Shown here: positions 55,934 to 64,000 of the stretch, piece by piece | Layout: each line of letters starts with the position of its first letter | How positions within the stretch are numbered: position 1 is the first letter of the stretch | Assembly (NCBI RefSeq): GCF_009758415.1 | Contig: NZ_WQRF01000009.1 | Location: 1 to 64,000 of the forward strand | Length of the DNA: 64,000 bases | Reading direction: 5' to 3' | DNA from: Devosia marina | GTDB lineage: Bacteria > Pseudomonadota > Alphaproteobacteria > Rhizobiales > Devosiaceae | Translations under genes and position numbers: made by a program | The notes under the pieces: generated by a model | Databases searched by the model: none | What the model saw: the letters and a program-made list of their open reading frames with translations, nothing else | What the model was told of the DNA's origin: nothing

Positions 55934-58900
55934 TTAAACCGGCTGGCTACCCAGAACGGCCAGCAGGCGCGGATTGATGGCGCCGCTCTCGCTCATGCCG
56001 GTGGCCCGCTCGAAGGCCCTGATCGCATCGCGCGTCTTTGGTCCGACCACGCCATCTGCCGTACCGACGTCAAAGCCCAGCTTGCCAAGCGCCTGCTGCA
56101 CCTTGGCGATCACCTCGCCACTGCCAATGTCCTCGCCCGGATCGAACGCATCGCTCCATGTGCCGATGGGTGCAAAATTGGCTGCCAGATCAACGCTCTC
56201 GATCGCCCAGGCGTCCACTTCGGCGCCAATCCGGTTGACCGCCTCGGCCGTTAGGGACTTGGCGATATCCTCACGAGCCCTGGCCGCATCCTGGTCGCCA
56301 TTCAGCGCTGCCAGCGAGAACCACTTGTAAGACTGCTCGAAATCCTGCTCCACGCCCAGCCCGCGGGCATAAAGCATGCCCAGATTGAACTGGCTGTCGG
56401 TCATGCCGCGCGCGGCCGCCTGGGCAAACCATTCGGCCGCCAGCTCGAATTCCTGCTCGCCCATGGCGCCACCGGCGTAAAGCGCGGCAAGATTGTGCAT
56501 GGCCATGCGATTGCCCGCTTCGGCGCTGCGCTGATACCACAGCCGCGCCTGCTCGAGGTCCTTCTCGACGCCATTGCCCATCTCGTAGAGATTGCCCAGC
56601 CGATACTGGGCGGGCACGAAGCCCTGTGCCGCCGAGCGTTCATACCAGAGCGCGGAAGCCTCCGGGTCCTTCTCCACAGCCCGGCCTTCGCCCAGGATGG
56701 CTGCGACTTCAAACTGTGCCTTGGCATTGCCATTGGCGGCTGCCTGGCGCAGCTCCAGCGGCCCGATCGCCTCGGGGGGCAAGGCGAACGCCTCAACGGC
56801 AGCTTCGCTCGCCTCGGCCGCCGGGCCAATCGACCCCGTGAGCACCGGAGAGTCGTCTTTCGCTTCTGTCTCGGCAATCGAGATCCGGCCGCCATCAGCG
56901 AGCAACGTGGGGGGCAGTGGGGTGGTCGGCACAATCTTGTTGTCGCGCGAAAAGCTCATCGGCTCGCCCGGATTGATCGAGCCGGTCGCCGTCGTGTCGA
57001 CCAGATCGATGACGCGGGGCGGCATCACACTCGACACATCCTCGGAACTGTCCGAACTGCCCGCAGCCGGTTCGGCCGGCGTGGCCGCTGCAGCCGCAGG
57101 CGACGTCGCATCGGGGCCCATACGCTGCATCACCAGGTTCAACGTCAGCATCGATACGGCCACCAGCGTTGCCGCCAGCAACAGCGGGCGACGATGGCGG
57201 GTCAGGAAGCCGGGTTGCTGGTCGGCGTCGTCGGCCATTGGCACCGGCGCCACACTCTTTTCCGACGCTGGCTTTTTCCGGCGCTTGGGACGTTCGGTTT
57301 GGGCCTTGGGCTGCGGTTCGACAGAAACGGCTGGCGTTGTGGTCTCGGCCACGGGCGGCGCACCTTCAGCGGTGCCGGCCTGCCGGCGCGACCGAACCCG
57401 GGCCAGCGCCCGCCCGATAATGGAATTGCTGCTGGCGGCCGGCTGCACCTCTTCCTGCTTTGCGCGCTGCGCCCGGCGCGCCGCGGCAACGAAGGTGCTG
57501 GTATTGGAAGCAACCACCCGCGCTTCCTCCGCTGCGGGGTCATCCGGGCGAGCCGGTGGCGCAAAAGGATCGGCATCGAGCTCGGCAAAGCTCGAACGCG
57601 GCCGCGGCGGTCGTTCGGCGCGGCTGGGATCAAACGCTGGGGGCTCGGCGCGCGGCATTGGCGCCTCTGCCGACATCGCGGGCGCTGCGGCGCGGCTGGC
57701 CTCCTTGCTCAGGGCGGAGCGCACCGGCGACTTGTCGCCAAAACCCTTGTCGAGCAACGGCTTATCGTCTGCCGGATTGTCCGGCATGGCGTCGCCCCGA
57801 CCGCCCGTCAGACCGGCCAGGATGGAATCGAGCTTGCCATTGTCTGGCTCGGGCGCACTCAGCACCTGCTCGAACTGATTGTCAGGCGCTTTCGGCTGCT
57901 GTTTGGGATCAGCGGCGGCGCGCGCCCGCTCTGTTGCTGGGGCAGGGGCCATATCGGACTTGCCGGCCAGCACCGTCTCCAGCTTGGCGAGGCGTTCGGC
58001 GGTTTCCTTGCCTGCCGTGTTGAGCAGAGCCGCCATGCGCTTTTCCAGCGCATCCATATTGTCCGCCGCGGCGGCCGGTGCCTTGCTCATGGCTTCGGTG
58101 GCACGTGCCGCGACCAGATCGGCCAATTGCTCGTAATCGGGTGTCTTGCCGGCGGTCTTGATCAGCCCGGTAATCCGGTCCTCAATGCTTTTCAGGCTGT
58201 CGGGACCGAACATGGCTACCGGCGCCGGTGCCTTGCGGCTCACCGCATCGCTGGTGCGCTCCGCCACCATGGTCGCCAGCGATTCAAAATCGGGGCGTTC
58301 GCCCGCATCCTGCTGCCGGGCCAGGGCATCGAGCTGCGCGCCGGCATCATCCATGCGGCTCATCAGCAGCTTGAGTTGGTCTTCAACCGCCTTGGTGTCC
58401 ACCGGCACCATGCGATCGCTCAACAGCTCTATCTTGTCTTCCAGCCGGGCAAAGCGAGGTTCCATGCCACTCAACAGGGCCTCGCGCAGGGCAGTCATCT
58501 CCGCTCTGAGCGCGTCCACCTGCGCATTGCCCGCGTCGATCCCGTCCAGCCGTGCCACCACGGCATCGAGCCGGCTGGCCAGGGCGTCGGGATCGTCGCC
58601 CTTGGTCTGCATCGCCCGGGTAAACGCGGCCATTTCGCTGGTCAGCTTTTCAAAGTCGGCCGAAGACAGCGACACCGTCTGCTCAATCGCGTCGATCCGG
58701 TCATAGACATTACGCACCCCGTCTTCGATGGAGCGCATCGTCGGCGCCAGGACATCTGCGGGGTCGGCCTGGGCGTTGCGGCGCTGGTCGCGGGCAATTT
58801 CCCGTTCCATCTGCTGGGCCTGCAGTTCGGCCAGCTTGCCTACCGTTGTCGACACATCGTCCAGTCGGGCATTGAGAATGGAAAGGTTGTTGCGCGGACC

Positions 58901-59524
58901 CTCCTCGATCATCGCGCCCAGCGCAGCAATCTGCGCCTCTAGCCGCTTCACCTGACCCGTCTCGCCAACGGCGCCCGCCAGCAACTCGACTACCTGGGTC
59001 AATTGCTCGACCTGCCCGGCCACCTCGCGCACATGGCTCGAGCTGGAGCGCTGCGTCTTGAGTTCGCCTTCAAGCCGCTCCAGCCGCTGGCTCATGCCAC
59101 CGACTAGCGTGCCCAGTTCGCGCAGCTCCGGCATCTCGCTAGCGCGGCGTACATGGGCCGGGGCCGGGGCAATGCCCTGGCGGCCGCGGATTTCCGCAAT
59201 GGCTGCCGTCAGCTCGTCAGGCATGTCGGGTTCGGCCATGGCCATGTCGCGGTCCGTGAACCGGTCCACGGCGCGCTTGACGGTGCGCAGCGCCTCGCGG
59301 TGCCGCGTATTGGTTTCCGAGCCGGTCACCTGGTTGCGCAGGTTGCGGACCCGTTGCGCCAGGGCGCTGGCGGGAGGCTCGGGCTGCTCGTCTTCGACCT
59401 GCCCATAATGGCTTTCGACCTTGTCGAGCAGTGCAACCAGCTCTCCGCGCAAGGCCTGCCACTCGCCCGCATTGGGGTCGCGAGCCTGGTCGGCAAAATC
59501 TGACAGAGTGTGGGCGCGCGGCAT
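55934..59524 (-). CDS. PodJ-like polar localization factor (coiled coil, Sel1 repeats, peptidoglycan-binding domain)
   Basis: A 1196-residue protein. Residues about 100-520 are coiled-coil with heptads (VGGMSQRLERLEGELKTQ, ARLDDVSTTVGKLAELQAQQMEREIA); 520-775 are low-complexity, Ala/Pro/Arg-rich; a single membrane segment (PLLLAATLVAVSMLTLNLVMQ) lies near 778-800; about four Sel1 repeats fill roughly 920-1095 (AQFEVAAILGEGRAVEKDPEASALWYERSAAQGF); and residues 1138-1195 are a PG_binding_1 domain. This order and length match PodJ of Agrobacterium and Caulobacter, which marks a cell pole and recruits division or pilus proteins. The start at 59524 gives MPRAHTLSDFADQARD. It is divergent from a response-regulator gene. 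Confidence 0.83.
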   Translation of the reverse strand: MPRAHTLSDFADQARDPNAGEWQALRGELVALLDKVESHYGQVEDEQPEPPASALAQRVRNLRNQVTGSETNTRHREALRTVKRAVDRFTDRDMAMAEPDMPDELTAAIAEIRGRQGIAPAPAHVRRASEMPELRELGTLVGGMSQRLERLEGELKTQRSSSSHVREVAGQVEQLTQVVELLAGAVGETGQVKRLEAQIAALGAMIEEGPRNNLSILNARLDDVSTTVGKLAELQAQQMEREIARDQRRNAQADPADVLAPTMRSIEDGVRNVYDRIDAIEQTVSLSSADFEKLTSEMAAFTRAMQTKGDDPDALASRLDAVVARLDGIDAGNAQVDALRAEMTALREALLSGMEPRFARLEDKIELLSDRMVPVDTKAVEDQLKLLMSRMDDAGAQLDALARQQDAGERPDFESLATMVAERTSDAVSRKAPAPVAMFGPDSLKSIEDRITGLIKTAGKTPDYEQLADLVAARATEAMSKAPAAAADNMDALEKRMAALLNTAGKETAERLAKLETVLAGKSDMAPAPATERARAAADPKQQPKAPDNQFEQVLSAPEPDNGKLDSILAGLTGGRGDAMPDNPADDKPLLDKGFGDKSPVRSALSKEASRAAAPAMSAEAPMPRAEPPAFDPSRAERPPRPRSSFAELDADPFAPPARPDDPAAEEARVVASNTSTFVAAARRAQRAKQEEVQPAASSNSIIGRALARVRSRRQAGTAEGAPPVAETTTPAVSVEPQPKAQTERPKRRKKPASEKSVAPVPMADDADQQPGFLTRHRRPLLLAATLVAVSMLTLNLVMQRMGPDATSPAAAAATPAEPAAGSSDSSEDVSSVMPPRVIDLVDTTATGSINPGEPMSFSRDNKIVPTTPLPPTLLADGGRISIAETEAKDDSPVLTGSIGPAAEASEAAVEAFALPPEAIGPLELRQAAANGNAKAQFEVAAILGEGRAVEKDPEASALWYERSAAQGFVPAQYRLGNLYEMGNGVEKDLEQARLWYQRSAEAGNRMAMHNLAALYAGGAMGEQEFELAAEWFAQAAARGMTDSQFNLGMLYARGLGVEQDFEQSYKWFSLAALNGDQDAARAREDIAKSLTAEAVNRIGAEVDAWAIESVDLAANFAPIGTWSDAFDPGEDIGSGEVIAKVQQALGKLGFDVGTADGVVGPKTRDAIRAFERATGMSESGAINPRLLAVLGSQPV

Positions 59525-59701
59525 GACAGGTCCTTCGTCACAAAAGACGGACCCCTCGCGATTCAACACGAAGGTATAACGCCCACTCTTGGGAAAACAT
59601 GGTAAAGAACCCGTTAAGCATTGTCGCAATATGCAAGGGCAAATGCCGGTAATCCGTGCGATTCAGGCATAGTCGATAAGTCCAGGGATAGGTTCTGCTC
59701 C

Positions 59702-60373
59702 ATGACGCGCCGCCGTATCATCATCGTCGACGATCACCCCCTGTTCAGGGCGGCCCTGCGCCAGACCCTGGCCGGCGGAGACGCCACGGTGAGCGTGGAA
59801 GAGGCCGGTGATCTTTCGAGCCTGAGCACGGCGCTCGATGCCGATCGCGATTGCGACCTGGTGCTGCTCGACCTCAACATGCCTGGCGTCCGGGGTTTTT
59901 CCGGTCTGTTGCTGCTGCGTGCGCAATATCCCGATATTCCGGTGATGATCATTTCCGCGGTAGAGGACGCCACCGTCGTGCGGCGCGCCTTCGAGCTGGG
60001 CGCTGCCGGCTATCTGCACAAATCCGAGGGGCCGACCGAAATCCGCCGCGCCATCGAGACCGTGCTTTCCGGCGAAGTCTTCGTACCCTCAGGCACTACC
60101 TTGGGGGGTGAAGATGAACAGACCGCACTGATGAAGCGGCTGGCGACCCTCACCCCGCAGCAGGTCCGTGTCCTGATGATGCTCAGCGATGGGCTGATGA
60201 ACAAGCAGATCGCCTATGAGCTTTCCATCTCGGAAGCCACGGTCAAGGCACACGTCTCGGCCATTCTGCAAAAGCTCGATGTCGACAGCCGCACCCAGGC
60301 GGTGATCGCCGCTGCGCGGATTGAAGATGGTCAGTTCGAAGCCCTGTTTTCCACCGGCGCAGACAAGGCCTGA
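59702..60373 (+). CDS. NarL/LuxR-type response regulator
   Basis: A 223-residue two-domain regulator. The receiver has acidic residues D10-D11, phosphoacceptor D57 (LLDLNMPG), S85 and K107 (LHKSEG). The C-terminal LuxR helix-turn-helix is LTPQQVRVLMMLSDGLMNKQIAYELSISEATVKAHVSAILQKLDV. No histidine kinase is adjacent, so it is an orphan here. It is divergent from the PodJ-like gene, sharing a 177-bp upstream region, and is followed 3 bases later by a VOC gene. Confidence 0.92.
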   Translation: MTRRRIIIVDDHPLFRAALRQTLAGGDATVSVEEAGDLSSLSTALDADRDCDLVLLDLNMPGVRGFSGLLLLRAQYPDIPVMIISAVEDATVVRRAFELGAAGYLHKSEGPTEIRRAIETVLSGEVFVPSGTTLGGEDEQTALMKRLATLTPQQVRVLMMLSDGLMNKQIAYELSISEATVKAHVSAILQKLDVDSRTQAVIAAARIEDGQFEALFSTGADKA

Positions 60374-60376
60374 CCC

Positions 60377-60775
60377 ATGAAGCCCGAAATTTCCATCATC
60401 ACTATTGGCGTCGACGATCTCGAACGCGCCTTCACCTTCTACCGCGCCCTGTTCGATATTTCCGACGAACAGATCGGCGCGGGCGAAGACCATGTCGCCT
60501 TCTTCTTCGACAACAAGTTCTCCTTTGTGCTGTTCCCGCGCGAACAGATTGCCCAGACCGCAGGCAAGCCCGAAAGCCTCGATGGCACCCCCGGCTTCGT
60601 GCTCTCGCACCGCGCCGAAAGCCCCGAGGCGGTCGACGAAATTCTTGAGCGCGTGTTGGTCGCGGGCGGGGCGGTCATCACCCCCGGCACCCAGTCCGAA
60701 TGGGGCTATTCCGCCTATTTCGAGGACAGCGAAGGCAATGTCTGGGAATTGATGGCAACGCCCACGCAGAACTGA
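60377..60775 (+). CDS. VOC (glyoxalase/bleomycin resistance) family protein
   Basis: A 132-residue protein with one VOC fold: ISIITIGVDDLERAFTFYRALFDI at the start and SAYFEDSEGNVWELMATP at the end. The expected metal ligand is E in the final WELM segment; the usual first histidine (in 'xLHVxD') is replaced by ITIGVDD, so metal binding is uncertain. The start is 3 bases after the response-regulator stop, so the two are probably co-transcribed. Function is unknown. Confidence 0.85.
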   Translation: MKPEISIITIGVDDLERAFTFYRALFDISDEQIGAGEDHVAFFFDNKFSFVLFPREQIAQTAGKPESLDGTPGFVLSHRAESPEAVDEILERVLVAGGAVITPGTQSEWGYSAYFEDSEGNVWELMATPTQN

Positions 60776-60782
60776 GAGGCGC

Positions 60783-62339
60783 CTAGAACCCGCCGCCAGT
60801 CTTGAACCCGCCCTGCTTGCGTGAGCCTGACGTGCCCGTCCGGGGCCGCGAAAATCCGCCACCGGATGATCCGCCGCCCCAGCCGCCGCCGAAGCCGCCA
60901 CTCATCCCGCCCTTGGACGCACCCTTGCGGCTGCCAGTGCCGCCAAAGCTGCTGTCGGGCCATTGGAAACCGCCGCCGCTCGGCGGCCAGGGGCTGGATC
61001 TGTTGGAGCGCTGCGAACTGCGCGTGCTCTTGTAGCCAGCGCCCCATTCGCTGCCCGGCGCCCAGTTCTGGCTTTTGCGCCACTGGTCCCAATAGCTGGC
61101 GGCCGAAATGCCGCCGCGCAGGAAGTCGTTGAGCAGGTCGCCCACCAGCCGGTCTTCCTTGAAGCTCGAACCGGGATCGTCGAAGCGCTGCTTCTTGAAC
61201 TCCCACTGAATGTCTTCCAGCTCCCGGCGGCGCGCGGCCAGGGTCTTGAGGCGCTCGCGCTGTTCGCGGCTTTCCTCTTCTTCCTCGCGCAGTCTTGCCC
61301 GGGCTTCGTCGATCTGTGCCACCAGCGTGTCGTCCTGGCCGGTCCGGGTCCGGCGCGCCTCGGCCAATAGGGTCTGGATATCCTCCCGGCCCAGCGCCGC
61401 CGCCAGCTCGGCTGCCGCGCCCTCGAACGCCGGGTCCTTGCCCTGGGCCAGGGTGTGCAATACTTCGGCTGCCGCGTCGCGCTCGTCTTCGAGCCGCGCG
61501 ATTTCGGCGTCCAGCGCTTCAATGTTCTCTTGCCCAGCTGCAATGGCCTGGCGCAAGGGTTTGCCGCCCGCAGCATCCACCGCTTCCACTTCCAGGGCCG
61601 CCAGCTCGGCCTCCGCCGCACTCACATTGGCTTCCTGTCGCTCGGCATGTTCGCGTAGCCGCAGCGGGATCTCGTTGAGCATGGCGTAATTGGGCCGCGC
61701 TTTGGCAAAGCCGATCAGGTTCGCCACCAACCCATCGAAATATCGGATAAGATTGCTGGCCTTGTAGCGCGAGGTGCCATAGCCGGCCTCCCAGAGATAC
61801 ATGAACAGCGGGTCTTCGCGATAAGGCCGCCCCTTTTCCTCGCGGTCGGTCTCGGCCTGTTCGGTCTTGCGCAGCGATTGTTCGGCAATCCGGTCCAGCT
61901 CTTCGGTTTCCGCCCGCTTTGCTGCATAGACCGGGTCGGCAGCAAGCTTGCTGGCCTGAGCCGCGGTCAACGCCTTGAGCTGGGCCTGCTGCTCCTCGAG
62001 CAGGGCAATTGCCGAGGCCCGCTTCTCTGTCAACTCGGCGCGGCCGGCGTCCAAGGCGCTGATGGCCTTTTCCGCCCTGCTGACATCTTTGGAATGCGCC
62101 TTTAGCGTGTCGCGCGCCCGCGCCTCGGCCGCCGATATGCGTCCGTCGAGTTCCGACTGCACGGCGGGTTCGAGCCGCAGCCGGGCAAGCTGGCGAAACA
62201 GTTCGGCCTCATGTTCCCGGATCTTGCTCGCCCGCTCGGCGGCGCGCGAGACCCGCTTGGAGAGTTCGTCTTCTTCCCGGCGGATATCGCGCATGGCCTC
62301 TTCAAGGCTGGCCAGGGCCTGGGGTCCGCGAATGCTCAT
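60783..62339 (-). CDS. coiled-coil protein with Gly-rich tail, unknown function
   Basis: A 518-residue soluble protein. Residues 1-160 and 220-390 are strongly charged, Ala/Glu/Arg-rich helices with heptad character (EAMRDIRREEDELSKRVSRAAERASKIREHEAELFRQLA; ARARLREEEEESREQRERLKTLAARRRELEDIQWEFKKQRFDD). Between them is a compact, non-coiled stretch, REDPLFMYLWEAGYGTSRYKASNLIRYFDGLVANLIGF, probably the conserved core. The last 80 residues are Gly/Ser/Arg-rich low-complexity sequence. It is the last gene of a minus-strand unit and starts 4 bases after the DUF6384-like gene, so the two likely act together. I do not recognise a named family. Confidence 0.7.
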   Translation of the reverse strand: MSIRGPQALASLEEAMRDIRREEDELSKRVSRAAERASKIREHEAELFRQLARLRLEPAVQSELDGRISAAEARARDTLKAHSKDVSRAEKAISALDAGRAELTEKRASAIALLEEQQAQLKALTAAQASKLAADPVYAAKRAETEELDRIAEQSLRKTEQAETDREEKGRPYREDPLFMYLWEAGYGTSRYKASNLIRYFDGLVANLIGFAKARPNYAMLNEIPLRLREHAERQEANVSAAEAELAALEVEAVDAAGGKPLRQAIAAGQENIEALDAEIARLEDERDAAAEVLHTLAQGKDPAFEGAAAELAAALGREDIQTLLAEARRTRTGQDDTLVAQIDEARARLREEEEESREQRERLKTLAARRRELEDIQWEFKKQRFDDPGSSFKEDRLVGDLLNDFLRGGISAASYWDQWRKSQNWAPGSEWGAGYKSTRSSQRSNRSSPWPPSGGGFQWPDSSFGGTGSRKGASKGGMSGGFGGGWGGGSSGGGFSRPRTGTSGSRKQGGFKTGGGF

Positions 62340-62343
62340 TGGC

Positions 62344-63282
62344 CTACCACCTGGTCACTGCGCCGCCCAGCACCGGCACGGCATATTCAACGTCGAGGAA
62401 ACCATCGGATTTGCGGCCCATGATATTGGATTGAATGATGCCGTCATCCCGCTTGTCGGCGGCCACCGAGTCATAGACGCTTTCGGACACGCGCACGCCC
62501 CAGATGGCGACCTCTTCGGTCTCACCATTCTCCTCGTTGAGAATGGGCAGGGTCAGCGCATTGCCATCAGGGTCCAGCGCCTCGACCACCACATAGTAAT
62601 TGGTGGCATCTGTATTGATCTCAGGGAAGGTCCAGAAGCCGGACTGCACGCCCTCGCGATTGACCACGCGCAGCACATATTCGAGCCGTAACTGGTCGCG
62701 CAGTGCCGTCAGGCGCGCAACGGCGTCTTCGGCGCCGGCACGATCGCCCTCCGCCGCAAAGGCCTTGCCCCGCTCAACCAGGGCTTCGGCTTCGGTCACC
62801 GCCTGCTGCACCTTGGTCTCTTCATAAATCGTCTGGTAGAGCGCATCCATCTCGGCTGGCAGGCCTTCGCTCAGCTCCAGCCGCGCCTGTTCGGCCTGTC
62901 CACGCTGATAGGGTTGCCAGACGCCGAAATAACCCACCCCCAGCACCGCGAGCGCGATCAGCCCGGCCATTAGCGGTCGGCCCCATTGCTTGCGCCCCAC
63001 ATAAATCCGCGCCAGCGTGGTGCCCAGACCCGGGGCAGGGGGCTCATAGGCGAACCGGCTCTCGGCCAGCGCCGAAACCCCTTCCTTCAGGATATGGTCT
63101 GGGACCTCGATGCCCTGCTGGTGATAGACGGTGCGCAGCCTGTCGATAAGCTGTTGCTCGCGGGTCACCCCGTCCAGTTCCCGCGCCACAAGATTTTGCT
63201 GGTGACGGAGCGTGTCGACCACGTCCATCGCCAACATGACCTCGTCAAGCGGAGCAGAGGGTTTCGCCGTCGCCTTACTCAT
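62344..63282 (-). CDS. DUF6384-like single-pass membrane protein
   Basis: A 312-residue protein. Residues 1-100 are cytoplasmic and helical (DEVMLAMDVVDTLRHQQNLVARELDGVTREQQLIDRLRTVYHQQGIEVPDHILKEGVSALAE), followed by one membrane segment (PLMAGLIALAVLGVGYFGVW, near 102-121), a charged helical region, and a beta-rich C-terminal domain (YVLRVVNREGVQSGFWTFPEINTDATNYYVVVEALD) that would lie outside the cytoplasm. I assign it to DUF6384 from memory of this layout. The ATG at 63282 sits in a short tandem duplication whose upstream copy provides AAGG as ribosome-binding site. Confidence 0.65.
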   Translation of the reverse strand: MSKATAKPSAPLDEVMLAMDVVDTLRHQQNLVARELDGVTREQQLIDRLRTVYHQQGIEVPDHILKEGVSALAESRFAYEPPAPGLGTTLARIYVGRKQWGRPLMAGLIALAVLGVGYFGVWQPYQRGQAEQARLELSEGLPAEMDALYQTIYEETKVQQAVTEAEALVERGKAFAAEGDRAGAEDAVARLTALRDQLRLEYVLRVVNREGVQSGFWTFPEINTDATNYYVVVEALDPDGNALTLPILNEENGETEEVAIWGVRVSESVYDSVAADKRDDGIIQSNIMGRKSDGFLDVEYAVPVLGGAVTRW

Positions 63283-63304
63283 GCAGTGCCTTACTCAATG
63301 CAAT
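63272..63304. repeat. short tandem duplication around the DUF6384 start codon
   Basis: GCCTTACTCA occurs at 63272-63281 and again at 63288-63297, in consecutive 16- and 17-base units that both continue into ATGCA(G/A)-like bases. On the minus strand one copy contains the ATG start and the other lies directly upstream of it. Confidence 0.6.
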
Positions 63305-63328
63305 GCCCTTGCCAAAGGCCGTGTTGCC

Positions 63329-64000
63329 TCAGCCCTTGGTGTCGAGCAACAGGGCATTGCCCTCGGCCGCCAGCGTTGCCAGGCGCTTCTTGCCATCTTC
63401 GACGGCGTCGCGGATCTCTGCCGAATTCTTGGTCGAGGCCACCCGCATCTCATTGATGATGCCGCGGCTCTTTTCCTGGAAGTTGACCACGCTATCGACC
63501 AGCTTCTTGACCGCATCGGCGCGCACGGTCGGGCCATAACCGGCCTTGATGGCTTCTTCCTGCACCTTGTCGCCGATCTCGGAGAGGGTTTCGAGCGACT
63601 TGCTCATGCCTTCCTTCATCGCGTTCAGCGTCTCGGTCGATTCATGTAGGCCGAACATGCCGGTGAATGAGGCCGACAGGGCCGTCAGCACGGTTTCATT
63701 GGTCGAGAAGAACGAGATCGACTGCTGATAGACCCGCTCCTTGGCATTGGTGGTCTGCATCAGCCGCGCCATCACCACTTCCGAGGTATTGTAGGAGATG
63801 GTCAGATTGTCCGAGAGGTCCTTGGCAATCTGGTAGCGCTTTTCCTCGTTCTGCATTTCGCGCAGCCGCTCGTCGCGGGCCATTTCCAGCCGCGCCCGGT
63901 CGGCCGGGACGTCACCGGCATAGGCAGCCAGCTCGTCGGCGGCCTTTTGCAGAATGTCCTTCTTTTCCCGCAGGCGCGCCTCGGCGGTATGCAGCACTTC
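63329..64000 (-). CDS. coiled-coil protein, N-terminus outside the window (partial)
   Basis: The last 223 residues of a longer protein that continues past the window end. It is helical and charged throughout: RARLEMARDERLREMQNEEKRYQIAKDLSDNLTISYNTSEVVMARLMQTTNAKERVYQQSISFFSTNETVLTALSASFTGMFGLHESTETLNAMKEGMSKSLETLSEIGDKVQEEAIKAGYGPTVRADAVKKLVDSVVNFQEKSRGIINEMR. The even, bundle-like pattern distantly recalls TelA (toxic anion resistance) proteins, but I would not assign that family. It is the first visible gene of the coiled-coil/DUF6384 unit, 46 bases before the next start. Confidence 0.7.
   Translation of the reverse strand, partial: EVLHTAEARLREKKDILQKAADELAAYAGDVPADRARLEMARDERLREMQNEEKRYQIAKDLSDNLTISYNTSEVVMARLMQTTNAKERVYQQSISFFSTNETVLTALSASFTGMFGLHESTETLNAMKEGMSKSLETLSEIGDKVQEEAIKAGYGPTVRADAVKKLVDSVVNFQEKSRGIINEMRVASTKNSAEIRDAVEDGKKRLATLAAEGNALLLDTKG

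Noticed and set aside
56495..58942. Open reading frame of about 815 codons opposite the PodJ-like gene
   Set aside because: It is Arg/Gly/His-rich with no domain, and mirrors the Ala/Asp-rich coding of the real gene.
63329..64000. Assignment of the window-end protein to TelA (toxic anion resistance)
   Set aside because: The resemblance is only in helical, charged composition; no diagnostic motif was found and the N-terminus is missing.

Overview
The window looks like a chromosomal segment of an alphaproteobacterium of the order Hyphomicrobiales (Rhizobiales), most likely Devosia or a close relative. This is inferred from gene content: ChvE-GguAB, FrcBCA and LacEFGZK-type sugar importers, a SAM-II riboswitch before metZ, a class I lysyl-tRNA synthetase, a long dCTP deaminase and a PodJ-like polarity protein. 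GC content is high. I see no insertion sequence, prophage, integron or CRISPR array.

Layout. 1-126 is the 3' end of a 5S rRNA gene and its terminator, so an rRNA operon lies to the left. 146-4732 (minus) holds an HNH nuclease and a GntR-permease-binding protein-ATPase set of the nitrate/sulfonate/taurine class. 5170-9215 (plus) is chvE-gguA-gguB, followed by tRNA-Gly(CCC). 9719-22507 (plus) is a LacI regulator and a nine-gene operon: a peptide/opine-class ABC importer (binding protein, two permeases, two ATPases), then a DUF2264 protein, a 2-hydroxyacid dehydrogenase, an acyltransferase fused to a toroid-like domain, and a ThuA protein. This is the best candidate for an undescribed catabolic system. 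22511-25829 holds a methyltransferase and an MHYT-GGDEF-EAL protein. 25877-33337 is a LacI regulator plus lacEFGZK. 33365-37690 is a divergent ROK regulator and frcBCA.

37759-50777 is mostly housekeeping and small accessory genes: dcd, metZ under a SAM-II riboswitch, a family 3 binding protein, a DUF2306/TetR pair, a TerB-like protein, class I LysRS, a DUF2975/Xre pair, an S24 regulator coupled to an AAC(6')-like acetyltransferase, DUF952, pyrD, a MATE transporter and a FrcK-like kinase. 50811-54110 is the helicase-PdeM pair of a ligase-associated DNA repair cluster. 54107-59524 holds TIGR02186, TauE/SafE and the PodJ-like protein. 59702-64000 holds a NarL-type response regulator, a VOC protein and a three-gene coiled-coil/DUF6384 cluster cut by the window end.

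How it works together. Four carbohydrate-type import operons sit within 33 kb, three with their own adjacent regulator (LacI, LacI, ROK). In all four the binding-protein gene is followed by an intergenic hairpin before the next transport gene, consistent with keeping binding-protein mRNA in excess. Three degenerate copies of a REP-like palindromic element lie between genes. Starts were chosen from ribosome-binding sites and family length; several genes use GTG or TTG.
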